Source: CAWJMN01 sp963844055 (GTDB lineage: Bacteria > Planctomycetota > Planctomycetia > Pirellulales > Pirellulaceae). From it: a stretch of 64,000 nt of DNA. The stretch lies in contig CAWJMN010000001.1 in NCBI GenBank assembly GCA_963844055.1, positions 2,232,001 to 2,296,000 of the forward strand, given 5' to 3'. The notes under the pieces are model-generated. The model searched no databases, was not told the DNA's origin, and saw only the letters and a list, made by a program, of their open reading frames with translations. A program made the translations under genes and the position numbers. Position 1 is the stretch's first letter; each line of letters opens with the position of its first letter. Shown here piece by piece: positions 54,584 through 63,508 of the stretch.

Positions 54584-55998
54584 ATGTGGATTTCGAAGTG
54601 GTTCTTTCGGCTATTCTTGATATATGCCGCACTGATTGTCACGCTGGTGATTGTGCTGACGGTCATTGTGTCGCCGATTGCCGCTGAGCATCCGGCACAG
54701 CTTCGTTTGCTGTGGGGAACGGCTGGAGTGGCGATTCTGCTGGGCGCGGTCACGGTTTGGTACACGATGCAGGCGATGGTATCGCCCTTAATGCAGCTGA
54801 CCAAGAATGTCCGGCAGACCACTTTGGAAGAGTCTCCGGCAGCGGTTGCCATCGACAATGATGAAATGGGGATCTTGGCAGATGCGTTTTCGCAAATGCA
54901 AAGACAGTTGGCCAGCCGAGTGGACGACTTGCAGCAGAACAGCAACCATCTTCAGGCAGTGCTTGAGAATATGGTTGAAGGAGTGCTCAGCGATCAGTGC
55001 CGACAAGACGATCTTGCTGGCCAACGATGCTAGTCGCCGGCTGTTGGATTTTCGGTTTGCCGACCCGACGGGAAAGTCGTTGCTGGAGGTGACCCGGGCT
55101 CGTCCCGTGTATGAGGCGGTTGAGCAGGCCCTGGGGTCGTCACAGGCGGTTGAGCGAGAGTTTGAGTCTTCTGGCAAGCAGCGTCGTATCGTCGCGATGC
55201 GTGCCACGCGATTGCCGGGAACGCCTTCTCCTGGTGCGGTGGTTGTGCTGCATGATGTTTCCGAGCTGCGACGGCTAGAAAGCCTGCGGCGTGAGTTTGT
55301 GGCGGGCGTTTCGCATGAACTAAAAACGCCGCTGAGCAGCGATCAAAGCCTATGCCGAAACCTTGCGGATGGGGGCCGTCAACGATCCTGAGAACAACTT
55401 GAACTTTGTGCTTCGCATCGAAGAACAGGCAGAACGCCTGCATCAGTTGATCCTGGACCTTTTGCAGATTGCACGGGTTGAGGCGGGGCAAGAGGTCTTT
55501 GAGATCACGACGGTCTTTGTGCGAGACGTATTTGATGAGTGCCATTCGCAATTTGCGGATGTGGCGGCGACCCGTAAGGTCCATTTGGAGATTGAGCCCC
55601 CAGAATCCGATGTAGCCGTTTTGGCAGACGAGGAAGGGGTGCGAACGATCCTTAGTAACCTTGTCGACAATGCGCTAAAGTACACGCCCGAAGGTGGCAA
55701 GGTCTGTGTACGCTGCGTCAAGGAACAACCTGAGGGGATGGCGGGTTCACCCGAACAATGGCTGTGTCTGGAGGTAAGCGATTCGGGAATTGGAATCGCC
55801 GAGAAGGATCTGGCGCGAGTGTTTGAACGGTTCTTTCGTGTTGATAAAGCACGATCGCGAGAGCTGGGGGGGACAGGTCTAGGGCTGTCCATCGTGAAGC
55901 ACTTTGTGCAAGCCTTCGGTGGAAGCGTGGCCGTCGAGAGCCAGTTGCGGCAAGGCTCGAAGTTCCGCGTCTTTCTGCCACAGGCGGAAGTGAAGTAA
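54584..55998 (+). CDS. PhoR-like sensor histidine kinase with two +1 frameshifts
   Basis: Two transmembrane helices near residues 5-28 and 45-66 ('LFLIYAALIVTLVIVLTVIV', 'AGVAILLGAVTVWYTMQAMV'), a HAMP domain ('MVSPLMQLTKNVRQTTLEES'), then a PAS domain broken at GCTCAGC 54985-54991. With GCTAGC it reads 'VLENMVEGVLAISADKTILL'. The H-box 'REFVAGVSHELKTPL' is followed by a second break at GCTGAGC 55331-55337; with GCTAGC it reads 'TPLAAIKAYAETLRMGAV'. The ATPase domain has 'RTILSNLVDNALKYTPEGG' and 'GLGLSIVKHFVQAFGG'. The total would be about 471 residues. It resembles phosphate-sensing PhoR. No response regulator is adjacent. Confidence 0.88.
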
Positions 55999-56019
55999 AC
56001 GGCGATACCAGCCCAAGAA

Positions 56020-56047
56020 AGAAAAAAACCGGCGTGAATCGCCGGTT
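56020..56047 (-). terminator. Terminator of rpsU, possibly also serving the kinase gene
   Basis: AACCGGCG at 56027-56034 and CGCCGGTT at 56040-56047 form a perfect 8-bp stem. On the minus strand it is followed by a T7 run. On the plus strand a looser T-rich stretch follows. Confidence 0.8.
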
Positions 56048-56066
56048 GTAAATCTTTTTAACATGT

Positions 56067-56096
56067 GCCAGGAGTTGTCAGGGAATAACTCCTGGC
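56067..56096. repeat. Perfect 10-bp hairpin just downstream of rpsU
   Basis: GCCAGGAGTT at 56067-56076 and AACTCCTGGC at 56087-56096, with a 10-base loop. It lies in the rpsU 3' region before the terminator and has no T tract. Confidence 0.6.
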
Positions 56097-56113
56097 AGGT
56101 TCTTCAAGGAACC

Positions 56114-56311
56114 TTAGGCACCTGGTGTCAAACGGACGCGACGCGAACGGCGTTCGGCACGTAGACGGGCACGGCGACGGATCTCGCTAGGCTTTTCGTA
56201 ATACTCCCGGCGACGCATTTCCTTCTTGATCCCGCTGCGCTCGACTAGCTTCCGAAACCGGCGGACCGCCTCTTGAATGCTTTCGCGGTCGCGAACAATA
56301 AGACGAACCAT
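56114..56311 (-). CDS. rpsU: 30S ribosomal protein bS21
   Basis: A small-subunit protein near the anti-Shine-Dalgarno end of 16S rRNA. The 65-residue basic protein has 'RLIVRDRESIQEAVRRFRKL', 'SGIKKEMRRREYYEKPSEIR' and an Arg-rich tail. GGAGG lies 5 bases before the ATG. It is monocistronic, with two hairpins downstream. Length is within the 58-71 range of bS21. Confidence 0.96.
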   Translation of the reverse strand: MVRLIVRDRESIQEAVRRFRKLVERSGIKKEMRRREYYEKPSEIRRRARLRAERRSRRVRLTPGA

Positions 56312-57114
56312 CTTGCCTCCTAAAACAGGTTAGAAATCAAAACCAGACCACACTGACGTGAACCGTAATCCCTTGGCTCCCTTGGCCAGACACGTGTTGC
56401 CGTCAAGGTGCTCGAAGTTGATGAGCCCTGGAGTGTATCCCACACCGGCGGTTCTTGTCTAGCCCCTTTGGTAGCATCACGTTACGTCGAGCGACTCCGG
56501 CCGTCGGTTTACCCCGATCTAAAGAATCTCTGGCGTGCAGATTAGATCGCTCCCCTGGAGCCAACGGGCAGCACCTGGAGATTTTCTAACAATATCTTCC
56601 TCATTTCAACCGCGGAAAATCGATCGTGAAGCAGTAGGTAAGAGGGGGTGTGCTTGGCCGTTTTCTGATATGCACAACCTAAATGGGTGGTTGTTGAGAG
56701 GTGGTAATCGCCGTTAATTCCCGATTTGAAAGCAAATTCCTCGGGCTTTTCGCTAGATCTTATTGAATGTGAATTTGGGATGTTTGCGTTTACCTTGATG
56801 GTTAGGCCGGCTTTGCGCCTTAATCCTTCTTTTTTGGATTTTCCAGACATGACGGTTCGAAAGACCAAGTACGCACCAGGATTACCAGCTTGGTGCGCAA
56901 GATCTAACGAAATCATTAGGGCAGTACACGGGGGCGTTTAGCCTCGACGTAGGAGGCTTCTCTGGCGGGAGAAGTGTCGAGCGACGCGTTGTACGCCTTA
57001 ACGGGCTCGTCTTTGCGGAGGATCGCATCAGTGAAGGCCACGGTTTAGGGTTCTCACTGATCAACAAGCATAGACCCATCTGCCATTGCGGCGGAGCGAA
57101 AAGGAGTTTGACCC
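56312..57114 (+). other. Long gene-free region before the porin
   Basis: About 800 bases without a convincing gene. Open frames on either strand (71 and 124 residues) have no recognisable features. A nested stem-loop lies at 56943-56981: outer arms CTCGAC/GTCGAG, inner arms CTTCTC/GAGAAG. It is probably part of the porin's 5' leader. Confidence 0.5.
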
Positions 57115-58524
57115 ATGAAGGTTAATTGGATGGCTGCCGCGACCATGGCCGTCGCGACCAGTTTTGGTATTCCGCTAGTGGCCATCGCACAAACACCAGC
57201 ATTCACAGTATCTGACGTTGTTGTCGATCCTGTCCCCGCACCACCAGTTGATGGTGTTCGGTCGGCCAGCGATGCTGCAACCCCCATGGCGCAAGTTCCA
57301 GCGTTTCCTGCCCAAGAGGCAGCCGCTGAAGAAGAATGCCAGCCTTGGGGCCTCATGACGATGCTCGAAGGGACTGCCATTGGCGATCGCTTGAATTGCC
57401 GTGGCGTTCGCTTGTTTGGCAACATTGCCCAGAGCTATACGTTTAACTTCGATAGCCCTTCGGATCGTTGGAACGGACCTGTCACTTGGACGGATCGCTC
57501 GAATGATTACCAAATGAACCAGTTGTGGCTTGGTGCTGAAAAGGCAACCGATGCCAGCGAAAAGAACTGGGACCTTGGTGGACGCGTAGATCTGCTGTAC
57601 GGTACCAACCATCGCTTCAGCACCGCTTGGGGCTTGGAAGACCAATGGAACAACGGTAACGCCTTTTACGGGTTGGCCATGCCTAACCTGTATGCGGAAA
57701 TTGCCCACTGTGACTGGAAAGTCAAAGTCGGTCACTTTATCTCGCCAGTAGGTTACTTCACGATCGATACATCCCAAAACTTCTTCAACACTCTGCCGTA
57801 CACCTATCAATACGGCGAGCCGTTTACTCATACCGGTGTTTTGGCAACCAAAACGGTTGACGAACACTGGACTCTGGGTGGTGGTTTTACGCGTGGCTGG
57901 GATAACTTCGCTGGTGACCCCAATACGCAAGCCGCTTCGCCTAATCTGGGCGTAATCGGAACTGCTACTTACACCGCTTCGAACGGTGGTTCGATTGCTT
58001 ACGTCAACATGTACAGCAATGAAGTGACGCAGTCGGGTGTAGGTACCTACACTCCTCGTTATTTCCAAACGTTGGTGTTGACTCGTCCGTTGTCGGAACG
58101 TTTGACCTACATTGCTCAAACGGACTTCGGTACCCAAGAGCGGGCTGTAGCTGCCAACACGAAGTCAGCTCAGTGGTACGGCCTGAATCAATACCTGATC
58201 CTCAAGCAGAGTGACTGCATGAGCTGGGGCCTGAACTTTGAATGGTTCCGTGATGAAGATGGGTTCCGCGTCGGTGGCTTCCTCCCAAGCTTGGGTGGCA
58301 ACAACACCGTTCGTGGCTTGCCACTTTCTCGCTACCCTTATCAAGGCAACTTCTTCCAAGTTACCATGGGTCCCAAGTGGTCGCCATACAAGAACCTGTT
58401 CGTGCGTCCTAACGTACGCTTTGACTGGTTCGATGGTACCTCGCCTGCTGGTAACCTACCGTTTGATGACGGGACCAAGAATCGCCAGGTCATCTTCGGT
58501 ACGGACGTTGTCTGGACCTTCTAG
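57115..58524 (+). CDS. Outer-membrane beta-barrel porin (BBP2/OmpL-like)
   Basis: A 469-residue protein with a signal peptide ('MAAATMAVATSFGIPLVAIA', cut near residue 27) and a Pro/Ala-rich region to about 75. A barrel with alternating aromatic strands follows ('NCRGVRLFGNIAQSYTFNFD', 'QMNQLWLGAEKATD', 'WKVKVGHFISPVGYFTID', 'YTYQYGEPFTHTGVLATK') and ends in the C-terminal aromatic 'FGTDVVWTF', as expected for BAM insertion. It matches the planctomycete BBP2 family. The substrate is unknown. A perfect terminator follows. Codon use looks biased to few synonyms, consistent with high expression. Confidence 0.9.
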   Translation: MKVNWMAAATMAVATSFGIPLVAIAQTPAFTVSDVVVDPVPAPPVDGVRSASDAATPMAQVPAFPAQEAAAEEECQPWGLMTMLEGTAIGDRLNCRGVRLFGNIAQSYTFNFDSPSDRWNGPVTWTDRSNDYQMNQLWLGAEKATDASEKNWDLGGRVDLLYGTNHRFSTAWGLEDQWNNGNAFYGLAMPNLYAEIAHCDWKVKVGHFISPVGYFTIDTSQNFFNTLPYTYQYGEPFTHTGVLATKTVDEHWTLGGGFTRGWDNFAGDPNTQAASPNLGVIGTATYTASNGGSIAYVNMYSNEVTQSGVGTYTPRYFQTLVLTRPLSERLTYIAQTDFGTQERAVAANTKSAQWYGLNQYLILKQSDCMSWGLNFEWFRDEDGFRVGGFLPSLGGNNTVRGLPLSRYPYQGNFFQVTMGPKWSPYKNLFVRPNVRFDWFDGTSPAGNLPFDDGTKNRQVIFGTDVVWTF

Positions 58525-58558
58525 TCGATCATTCGCCTAGACGAAGTAGAAAAAACAA

Positions 58559-58593
58559 GAGCCCGCTAGTGAAAACTAGCGGGCTCTTTTCGT
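58559..58593 (+). terminator. Terminator of the porin gene
   Basis: GAGCCCGCTAGT / ACTAGCGGGCTC: a perfect 12-bp stem with a GAAA tetraloop, then a T4 tract and CGTTT. Confidence 0.92.
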
Positions 58594-58695
58594 TTGATTT
58601 TGGGGTGTCATCGCAGGTAAACTCTGCTTTAGGGGCCAGACTGCGAAAGTGAGCTCCGTTGGAGTTCGCCTGGCCTTTCGCAAGGAGTGGCTTCC

Positions 58696-60063
58696 ATGGT
58701 GCTGCGACAAAACGTTGGCAATCAGCGGACTTTTTCGGTGTCTCGTCGACGATGGATGGCGGCGAGTGGCGGAATGGCTGCCGGAACTTTGCTTCCGCTT
58801 GGGCCGTTTGCCAGCGATCGTGTGGCGTTTGCTGAAGAAGCCGGCCTAAAACGCCCCCGAGTGGGTGTTGTCTTAACGTCGTTCACCTACCGTTCTCATT
58901 CGCACGTCATCCTGGAGAACTTTCTTACCAAGTACCTGTTTTGCGGCGAGGTACACGATCCTGGGTGCGACGTTGTTGCGATCTATGCCGACCAAAAGCC
59001 CCAAGGGGACATGGCTCCCGAGGTTGCTAAACAATTCCAGGTGCCAATGTTTCCGACCGTAGAAGAGGCCCTGTGTGTTGGAGGGAAGTCATTGGCGGTA
59101 GATGCGGTGCTGTTGATCGGTGAGCACGGCGATTATCCCAAGACCGAGCATGGCATTGTGAAGTATCCCCGCAAACAATTATTTGATGCTTGTGTGGCGG
59201 TGATGAAAAAGAGTGGGCGAGTGGTTCCCTTGTTTAACGACAAGCACCTCTCGTATCGATATGACTGGTCGCGTGAGATGTACGATACGGCCAAGTCGAT
59301 GAAGATGCCATTCATGGCGGGCAGCAGCGTTCCACTTGCCGAACGCCGTCCTACACTGGAGATTGCACAAGGGGCAAATATCTCCGAGGCGATTGCGATA
59401 CATACAGGGCCACTCGAGTCTTATGACTTTCATGGTCTGGAAGTGCTGCAATCGATGGTGGAGTTTCGTAAAGGTGGTGAATCTGGCATAGTTTCGGTGC
59501 AGTACCTGGGACCCAAGGAGTTGTGGGAGGCGGCTAAGCGTGGAGAGTGGTCGGTCGAATTGGCGAACGCAGCGGCGAATGCCAAGCTTGGCCCCAGCGA
59601 AGGAAATGCCAAGGAAGCCGGAGGCCCGTTACAGCCGTCGCATGGGATCATGATTCGGTATCGTGATGGCCTCAAAGGGATGGTGCTATCGATACCTGGC
59701 AACGCCACGAAGTGGGGCTTTGCGGCCCAGTTGGTTGGGCAGGAAGTTCCCGTAGCGACCAGCTTTCATGTGGGACCGTGGAACAATCGCAACTTGTTCA
59801 GGGCGTTGTCTCATGCGATCCAGCACTTCTTTCGTACGTCGCAGTCGCCCTATCCCGTGGAACGTACATTGCTGACGTCCGGCGTGCTCGACGCGATGAT
59901 GCGCAGCTACGCCGCCAAGGGGGCCATGATGGAAACCCCGGAACTGGCGATTGCCTATGAAGCGAAGAACTTCGATGCATTTCGCGAAAACGGTGCCACT
60001 TGGAAGCGGATCACCGATGCCATTGAACAGCCCAAAGGGGTTCAGGCGGTCCTGCCCGAGTAA
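58696..60063 (+). CDS. Tat-exported protein of unknown function
   Basis: A 455-residue protein beginning with a twin-arginine signal ('FSVSRRRWMAASGGMAAG'). The mature part starts 'RPRVGVVLTSFTYRSHSHVI' and has Rossmann-like segments ('CDVVAIYADQKPQGDMAPEV', 'AVDAVLLIGEHGDYPKTEHG') that resemble the nucleotide-binding part of Gfo/Idh-like oxidoreductases. The usual EKP motif is missing, and 'LIGEHGDYP' is found in a planctomycete/Acidobacteria family without a tested function. The ORF opens at GTG 58687, but ATG 58696 is 8 bases after AAGGAG. Presumed periplasmic. Confidence 0.75.
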   Translation: MVLRQNVGNQRTFSVSRRRWMAASGGMAAGTLLPLGPFASDRVAFAEEAGLKRPRVGVVLTSFTYRSHSHVILENFLTKYLFCGEVHDPGCDVVAIYADQKPQGDMAPEVAKQFQVPMFPTVEEALCVGGKSLAVDAVLLIGEHGDYPKTEHGIVKYPRKQLFDACVAVMKKSGRVVPLFNDKHLSYRYDWSREMYDTAKSMKMPFMAGSSVPLAERRPTLEIAQGANISEAIAIHTGPLESYDFHGLEVLQSMVEFRKGGESGIVSVQYLGPKELWEAAKRGEWSVELANAAANAKLGPSEGNAKEAGGPLQPSHGIMIRYRDGLKGMVLSIPGNATKWGFAAQLVGQEVPVATSFHVGPWNNRNLFRALSHAIQHFFRTSQSPYPVERTLLTSGVLDAMMRSYAAKGAMMETPELAIAYEAKNFDAFRENGATWKRITDAIEQPKGVQAVLPE

Positions 60064-60086
60064 TCTTGGGCAGTTAGGTCTGCTTC

Positions 60087-61289
60087 TTAGTGTCCTGGCT
60101 TGCTGAGCTGGAAGATCGGCAGCAGCAATCCCATGGCGATGGTCCCAACTACGCCACCCATGGCGATGATCATCAGCGGTTCGATCAAGCTTGTTGCGGC
60201 TTTGATGGCGAGTTCGACTTCGCGATCGTAGTAGTTGCTTACCTTCTTGAGAACGTGATCTAATTTCCCTGTCTCTTCGCCTGCACCAATCATTTGGACA
60301 ACGGCTGCGGGCATTAGTGGGCGCTTCGCCAATGAACTGCAGATGGTCTCACCGTGTGTGATTTGCTCGAGCACTTCTCGCCAAAGCTGTTCGTAAAACA
60401 GGTTGCCAGAAACCTCCGAAGCGAGGCGAATCGCATCGAGGACGGAGACGCCCGCGCCTACCATCGTTCCTAGGGTGCGAATACTGCGACTGATAGCCAG
60501 TTTGCGAATCATCGGGCCAATAATCGGAAAGTTAAGCTTCAGCCAATCAATCGTCCAGCGTCCTTGCGCTGAACGGCGGAAGAGAATAAAGCCGCCGACG
60601 ACAACGACGACGCCAATAATCCAGGCATACCAGTACTGGGTTAGCAGCGTTGAGGCAGACATCATCATCTGCGTCACTGCGGGTAATTTCAGCCCACGAC
60701 GGGTAAACAAGGGGGCAAATTTGGGAAGTATCGAGGTCAACAGGAACAGAGTAACTGCTGTGGCTAAGACAAGCATGACGGCGGGGTAGGTTAAGGCGGC
60801 CTTCACCTTTTGCACCGTTTCAAGCTGCTTTCGAAGATTGTCGGACAGCGTTTCGAGCATCGAGCCCAAGGTTCCGGTGTGTTCGCTGGCCCGGACGAGC
60901 GCGATGAACGTTTTGTCAAAGTGCTGCGGGTGTTGGGATAACGCGAAGGAAAAATCTTCGCCCCCTTCAACACGGGTCTTAAGATCCACCAGTAGTCGCT
61001 TCAGGGGTGGGTGGTCGCACTGTTCCGAGATGTTTTGGAGAGCCGTTGCAAGCGTGATGCCGGTATCTACCATCACCGCCAATTGGCTAGTGGTGTTGAT
61101 GATGTCATTGGCGCGGATCGCTCGTTCAAACAGCGAAAAGCCGGCCGACTCTTCCTCCAGTTCGAGGATTTGAAAGCCATTTTTGCGCAACTGTTGCTCG
61201 GCCGCTGCAAGGCTTGATGCCTCGAGGGTTCCTTCCTGGGTGCTACCCAGGGGATCGCGCACTTTGTATTCGAAGGTACAGGTCGACAT
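60087..61289 (-). CDS. gspF: Type II secretion / type IV pilus inner-membrane platform protein
   Basis: A 400-residue GspF/PilC protein with two T2SSF domains, each with 'AVMVDTGITLATALQNISEQ' or 'GTMVGAGVSVLDAIRLASEV' patterns. It has three transmembrane helices, including 'AVMLVLATAVTLFLLTSILP' near 170 and 'PLMIIAMGGVVGTIAMGLLL' at the C-terminus. It lies 22 bases after the GspE-type ATPase gene, so the two form a core assembly unit. GspF and PilC cannot be separated by eye. Confidence 0.93.
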   Translation of the reverse strand: MSTCTFEYKVRDPLGSTQEGTLEASSLAAAEQQLRKNGFQILELEEESAGFSLFERAIRANDIINTTSQLAVMVDTGITLATALQNISEQCDHPPLKRLLVDLKTRVEGGEDFSFALSQHPQHFDKTFIALVRASEHTGTLGSMLETLSDNLRKQLETVQKVKAALTYPAVMLVLATAVTLFLLTSILPKFAPLFTRRGLKLPAVTQMMMSASTLLTQYWYAWIIGVVVVVGGFILFRRSAQGRWTIDWLKLNFPIIGPMIRKLAISRSIRTLGTMVGAGVSVLDAIRLASEVSGNLFYEQLWREVLEQITHGETICSSLAKRPLMPAAVVQMIGAGEETGKLDHVLKKVSNYYDREVELAIKAATSLIEPLMIIAMGGVVGTIAMGLLLPIFQLSKPGH

Positions 61290-61311
61290 GACAATTGGCC
61301 GAGCGGTTAGT

Positions 61312-63102
61312 TTAGGTGCTTGTTAATGCGTGTGGAGTCTCAAAAGATTCAGGCTGGGATTTGTCACCGGACTGGAGTGAGTCACCGATGAGCTGCATGA
61401 CTTCTTCAACACTCGTTAGCCCTTCACGGACCTTGCGGAAGCCATCCTGCCTTAAGGAGATCATGCCAGCCCGCATCGCGGTGCGGCGCAGTTCATTAAT
61501 CGATTGATTGGCGACGATGGCATCTCGTAGCTCATCATTGATCATCAGGATTTCATGAATGCCGGCACGTCCACTAAAGCCGGTGTTGCGGCACCGCCGA
61601 CAGCCAACGCCCTTGTAGAAGTGCTCCATGGAGTGCCCCATACGCTCTAAGGTCTTACGCAGAGGGCGGGGAAGATCGTGTTCTTCGCGGCATTTTGGGC
61701 AAATCCTGCGAACGAGTCGCTGGGCTAAGACCATGTTGACGGCCGCACTTATCAGGTAGGGCTCTACCCCCATGTTGATGAGCCGCGTGATCGCCGACGT
61801 GGCATCGTTGGTGTGTAGGGTGCTAAACACCATGTGGCCGGTAAGGGCTGCTTGGATAGCGGTACGTGCGGTTTCTTCGTCACGAATTTCGCCGACCATG
61901 ATGACGTCGGGATCTTGTCGAAGGAGCGTACGCAGGGCTTTTGAGAAGGTCAGGCCGATCCGCTCTTGAACCTGGAACTGATTGATCAGTGGCAGGTGGT
62001 ATTCGATCGGGTCTTCTACCGTGCAGATGTTGTTTTCCATCGTCGCAATCTCATTAAGAGCTGCGTAGAGGGTTGTGGATTTGCCACTGCCAGTGGGGCC
62101 AGTAACCAGCGCGATTCCATTGGGAGCGCGGATAGCGGTTTGAAACTGGCTGAGCACATCTTCAGCGAAGCCTAGGTCGCGCAGGTTGAGCGTAACGGTT
62201 CGGGTATCAAGTACGCGAATTACCGTCTTTTCGCCTCGATTGCTGGGGAACGTGCTAATACGAAGATCTACCTTGCGGCGTTCCAACATGACATGCACGC
62301 GGCCATCTTGTGGTAGGCGACGTTCGCTGATGTCAAGCCCGGCCATAATCTTGATACGGCTAGTAATTGCACCGATCAGATGCAACGGGACTTCGAGGCT
62401 TTTGTAGAGTCGCCCATCGATGCGGTGACGCACTCGCGTGCAGCGCTCCGCAGGCTCAATGTGGATATCACTCGCCCCTTCGCGAACGGCATGATAAATC
62501 ATGTAGTTGACGAGGCGAATCACCGGAGATTGGCCGGCAACCTCGACGGTATCCGAAATGTCTTCGATCGCATCTTCGATCAAAGTTACTTCCGACTGTT
62601 CATTCCCATCGATGATGTCATCGATAACGAAAGTCTTGGAGTCAGGAAGGGTTGTGATCATCCGCCGAATATCTTTCGGCGTCGTTGCGACAATCTGGAC
62701 CTGAAGCTTCGTTAGGCCGGTGATTTCGTCTACAAGGAACAGGTTAGATGGCTCGACAACCGCAAGCGTGAGCATTCCTCGTACGCGGAAAAGGGGAAAA
62801 ACCAGGTTCTTTTCCAGGTATTCGCGTGGCAATAGGTCGTTGAGCTTGGGGTCGGCAAGTCGGGGTTCAAGCTTGGCAAAGGGGACGCCGTAGACCGCGG
62901 CTAATCCTTCGGTCACTTGGTCATCGGTGCAGTGGCCTAGCTCGACAAGCACTTCACCCAACAGTTTGCCTTTGCCCGCTTGTTGCTGCTGCGTTTCCAG
63001 GGCGGATTGCAGTTGTTCGAGCTTCAAATAGCCACGCTCAACCAGGATGTTTCCTAGTCGCTTGGGTTGTCCAAGTTTGGGTTGCATGGCGCTAGCTTTC
63101 AC
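61312..63102 (-). CDS. gspE: Type II secretion / type IV pilus assembly ATPase
   Basis: Powers pseudopilus or pilus assembly. The 596-residue protein has two N-terminal MshEN-like segments ('LGNILVERGYLKLEQLQSAL', 'LGHCTDDQVTEGLAAVYGVP'), Walker A 'ALVTGPTGSGKSTTLYAAL', the Asp box 'DVIMVGEIRDEETARTA', the His box 'GHMVFSTLHTNDA' and a tetracysteine zinc site ('CPKC…CRRC'). MshEN domains in related ATPases bind cyclic-di-GMP. The start is uncertain: GTG at 63102 or ATG at 63087; the intact GCTAGC at 63091-63096 lies between them. Part of a kinase-RR-STAS-gspE-gspF operon. Confidence 0.93.
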   Translation of the reverse strand: MKASAMQPKLGQPKRLGNILVERGYLKLEQLQSALETQQQQAGKGKLLGEVLVELGHCTDDQVTEGLAAVYGVPFAKLEPRLADPKLNDLLPREYLEKNLVFPLFRVRGMLTLAVVEPSNLFLVDEITGLTKLQVQIVATTPKDIRRMITTLPDSKTFVIDDIIDGNEQSEVTLIEDAIEDISDTVEVAGQSPVIRLVNYMIYHAVREGASDIHIEPAERCTRVRHRIDGRLYKSLEVPLHLIGAITSRIKIMAGLDISERRLPQDGRVHVMLERRKVDLRISTFPSNRGEKTVIRVLDTRTVTLNLRDLGFAEDVLSQFQTAIRAPNGIALVTGPTGSGKSTTLYAALNEIATMENNICTVEDPIEYHLPLINQFQVQERIGLTFSKALRTLLRQDPDVIMVGEIRDEETARTAIQAALTGHMVFSTLHTNDATSAITRLINMGVEPYLISAAVNMVLAQRLVRRICPKCREEHDLPRPLRKTLERMGHSMEHFYKGVGCRRCRNTGFSGRAGIHEILMINDELRDAIVANQSINELRRTAMRAGMISLRQDGFRKVREGLTSVEEVMQLIGDSLQSGDKSQPESFETPHALTST

Positions 63103-63134
63103 GGGGCGGAAGTATTAACAGGGGGAGCGATCTA

Positions 63135-63461
63135 CTAGATGAAACTTTTGACGGCAGTTAGGACGGTGTCGTAGACCTCGAGCTGCTGGTCGATGCGTGT
63201 GATTTGTAAAATGGTGTTGTTGGTTGCATTGTCGGTTGCCAGTTTGAGGTCGCCTCCTAGTGCACGCAGGGTTTCCTGGGCATTCAGCAGTGCTTCCAAA
63301 CCGGGCGAGTCAATGGTTTCCGTTCCGTTGAGGTCTACCACAACATTGCAGCGGTCAAGCGAGGTGAGGTGATCTTCCAGTTGCTTGGCGTTATCGCCCC
63401 CCAGTTCTTCTGGAGTGTGAACAACCGTTACACTTCCAAAGGTTTCGGTTGCAAGTTTCAT
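63135..63461 (-). CDS. STAS-domain (anti-sigma-factor-antagonist-like) protein
   Basis: A 108-residue single STAS domain: 'VTVVHTPEELGGDNAKQLED', 'CNVVVDLNGTETIDSPGLEALL' with the phosphorylatable serine (S in DSPG) in the usual place, and 'LGGDLKLATDN'. Such proteins act as phospho-switch partners of anti-sigma factors or in chemotaxis-like circuits. No anti-sigma kinase is in view. It lies between the response regulator and gspE, so it may link signalling to secretion. Confidence 0.9.
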   Translation of the reverse strand: MKLATETFGSVTVVHTPEELGGDNAKQLEDHLTSLDRCNVVVDLNGTETIDSPGLEALLNAQETLRALGGDLKLATDNATNNTILQITRIDQQLEVYDTVLTAVKSFI

Positions 63462-63508
63462 GGAAGGTACTCGTAGGACTGCTAGATGTTAAAAAGGGTG
63501 GGGCGCGG

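Noticed and set aside
18538..55337. Programmed +1 ribosomal frameshifting at GCTNAGC
   Set aside because: The sites occur in two different codon phases, in unrelated genes, and two genes would each need two shifts. A single slippery-codon mechanism cannot do this.
56542..56916. 124-residue minus-strand and 71-residue plus-strand open frames before the porin
   Set aside because: No ribosome site, no domain, and atypical composition; treated as non-coding.
57175..58137. 320-residue minus-strand open frame inside the porin gene
   Set aside because: The plus-strand porin has a signal peptide, strands, terminator and C-terminal Phe; the antisense frame has none of these.
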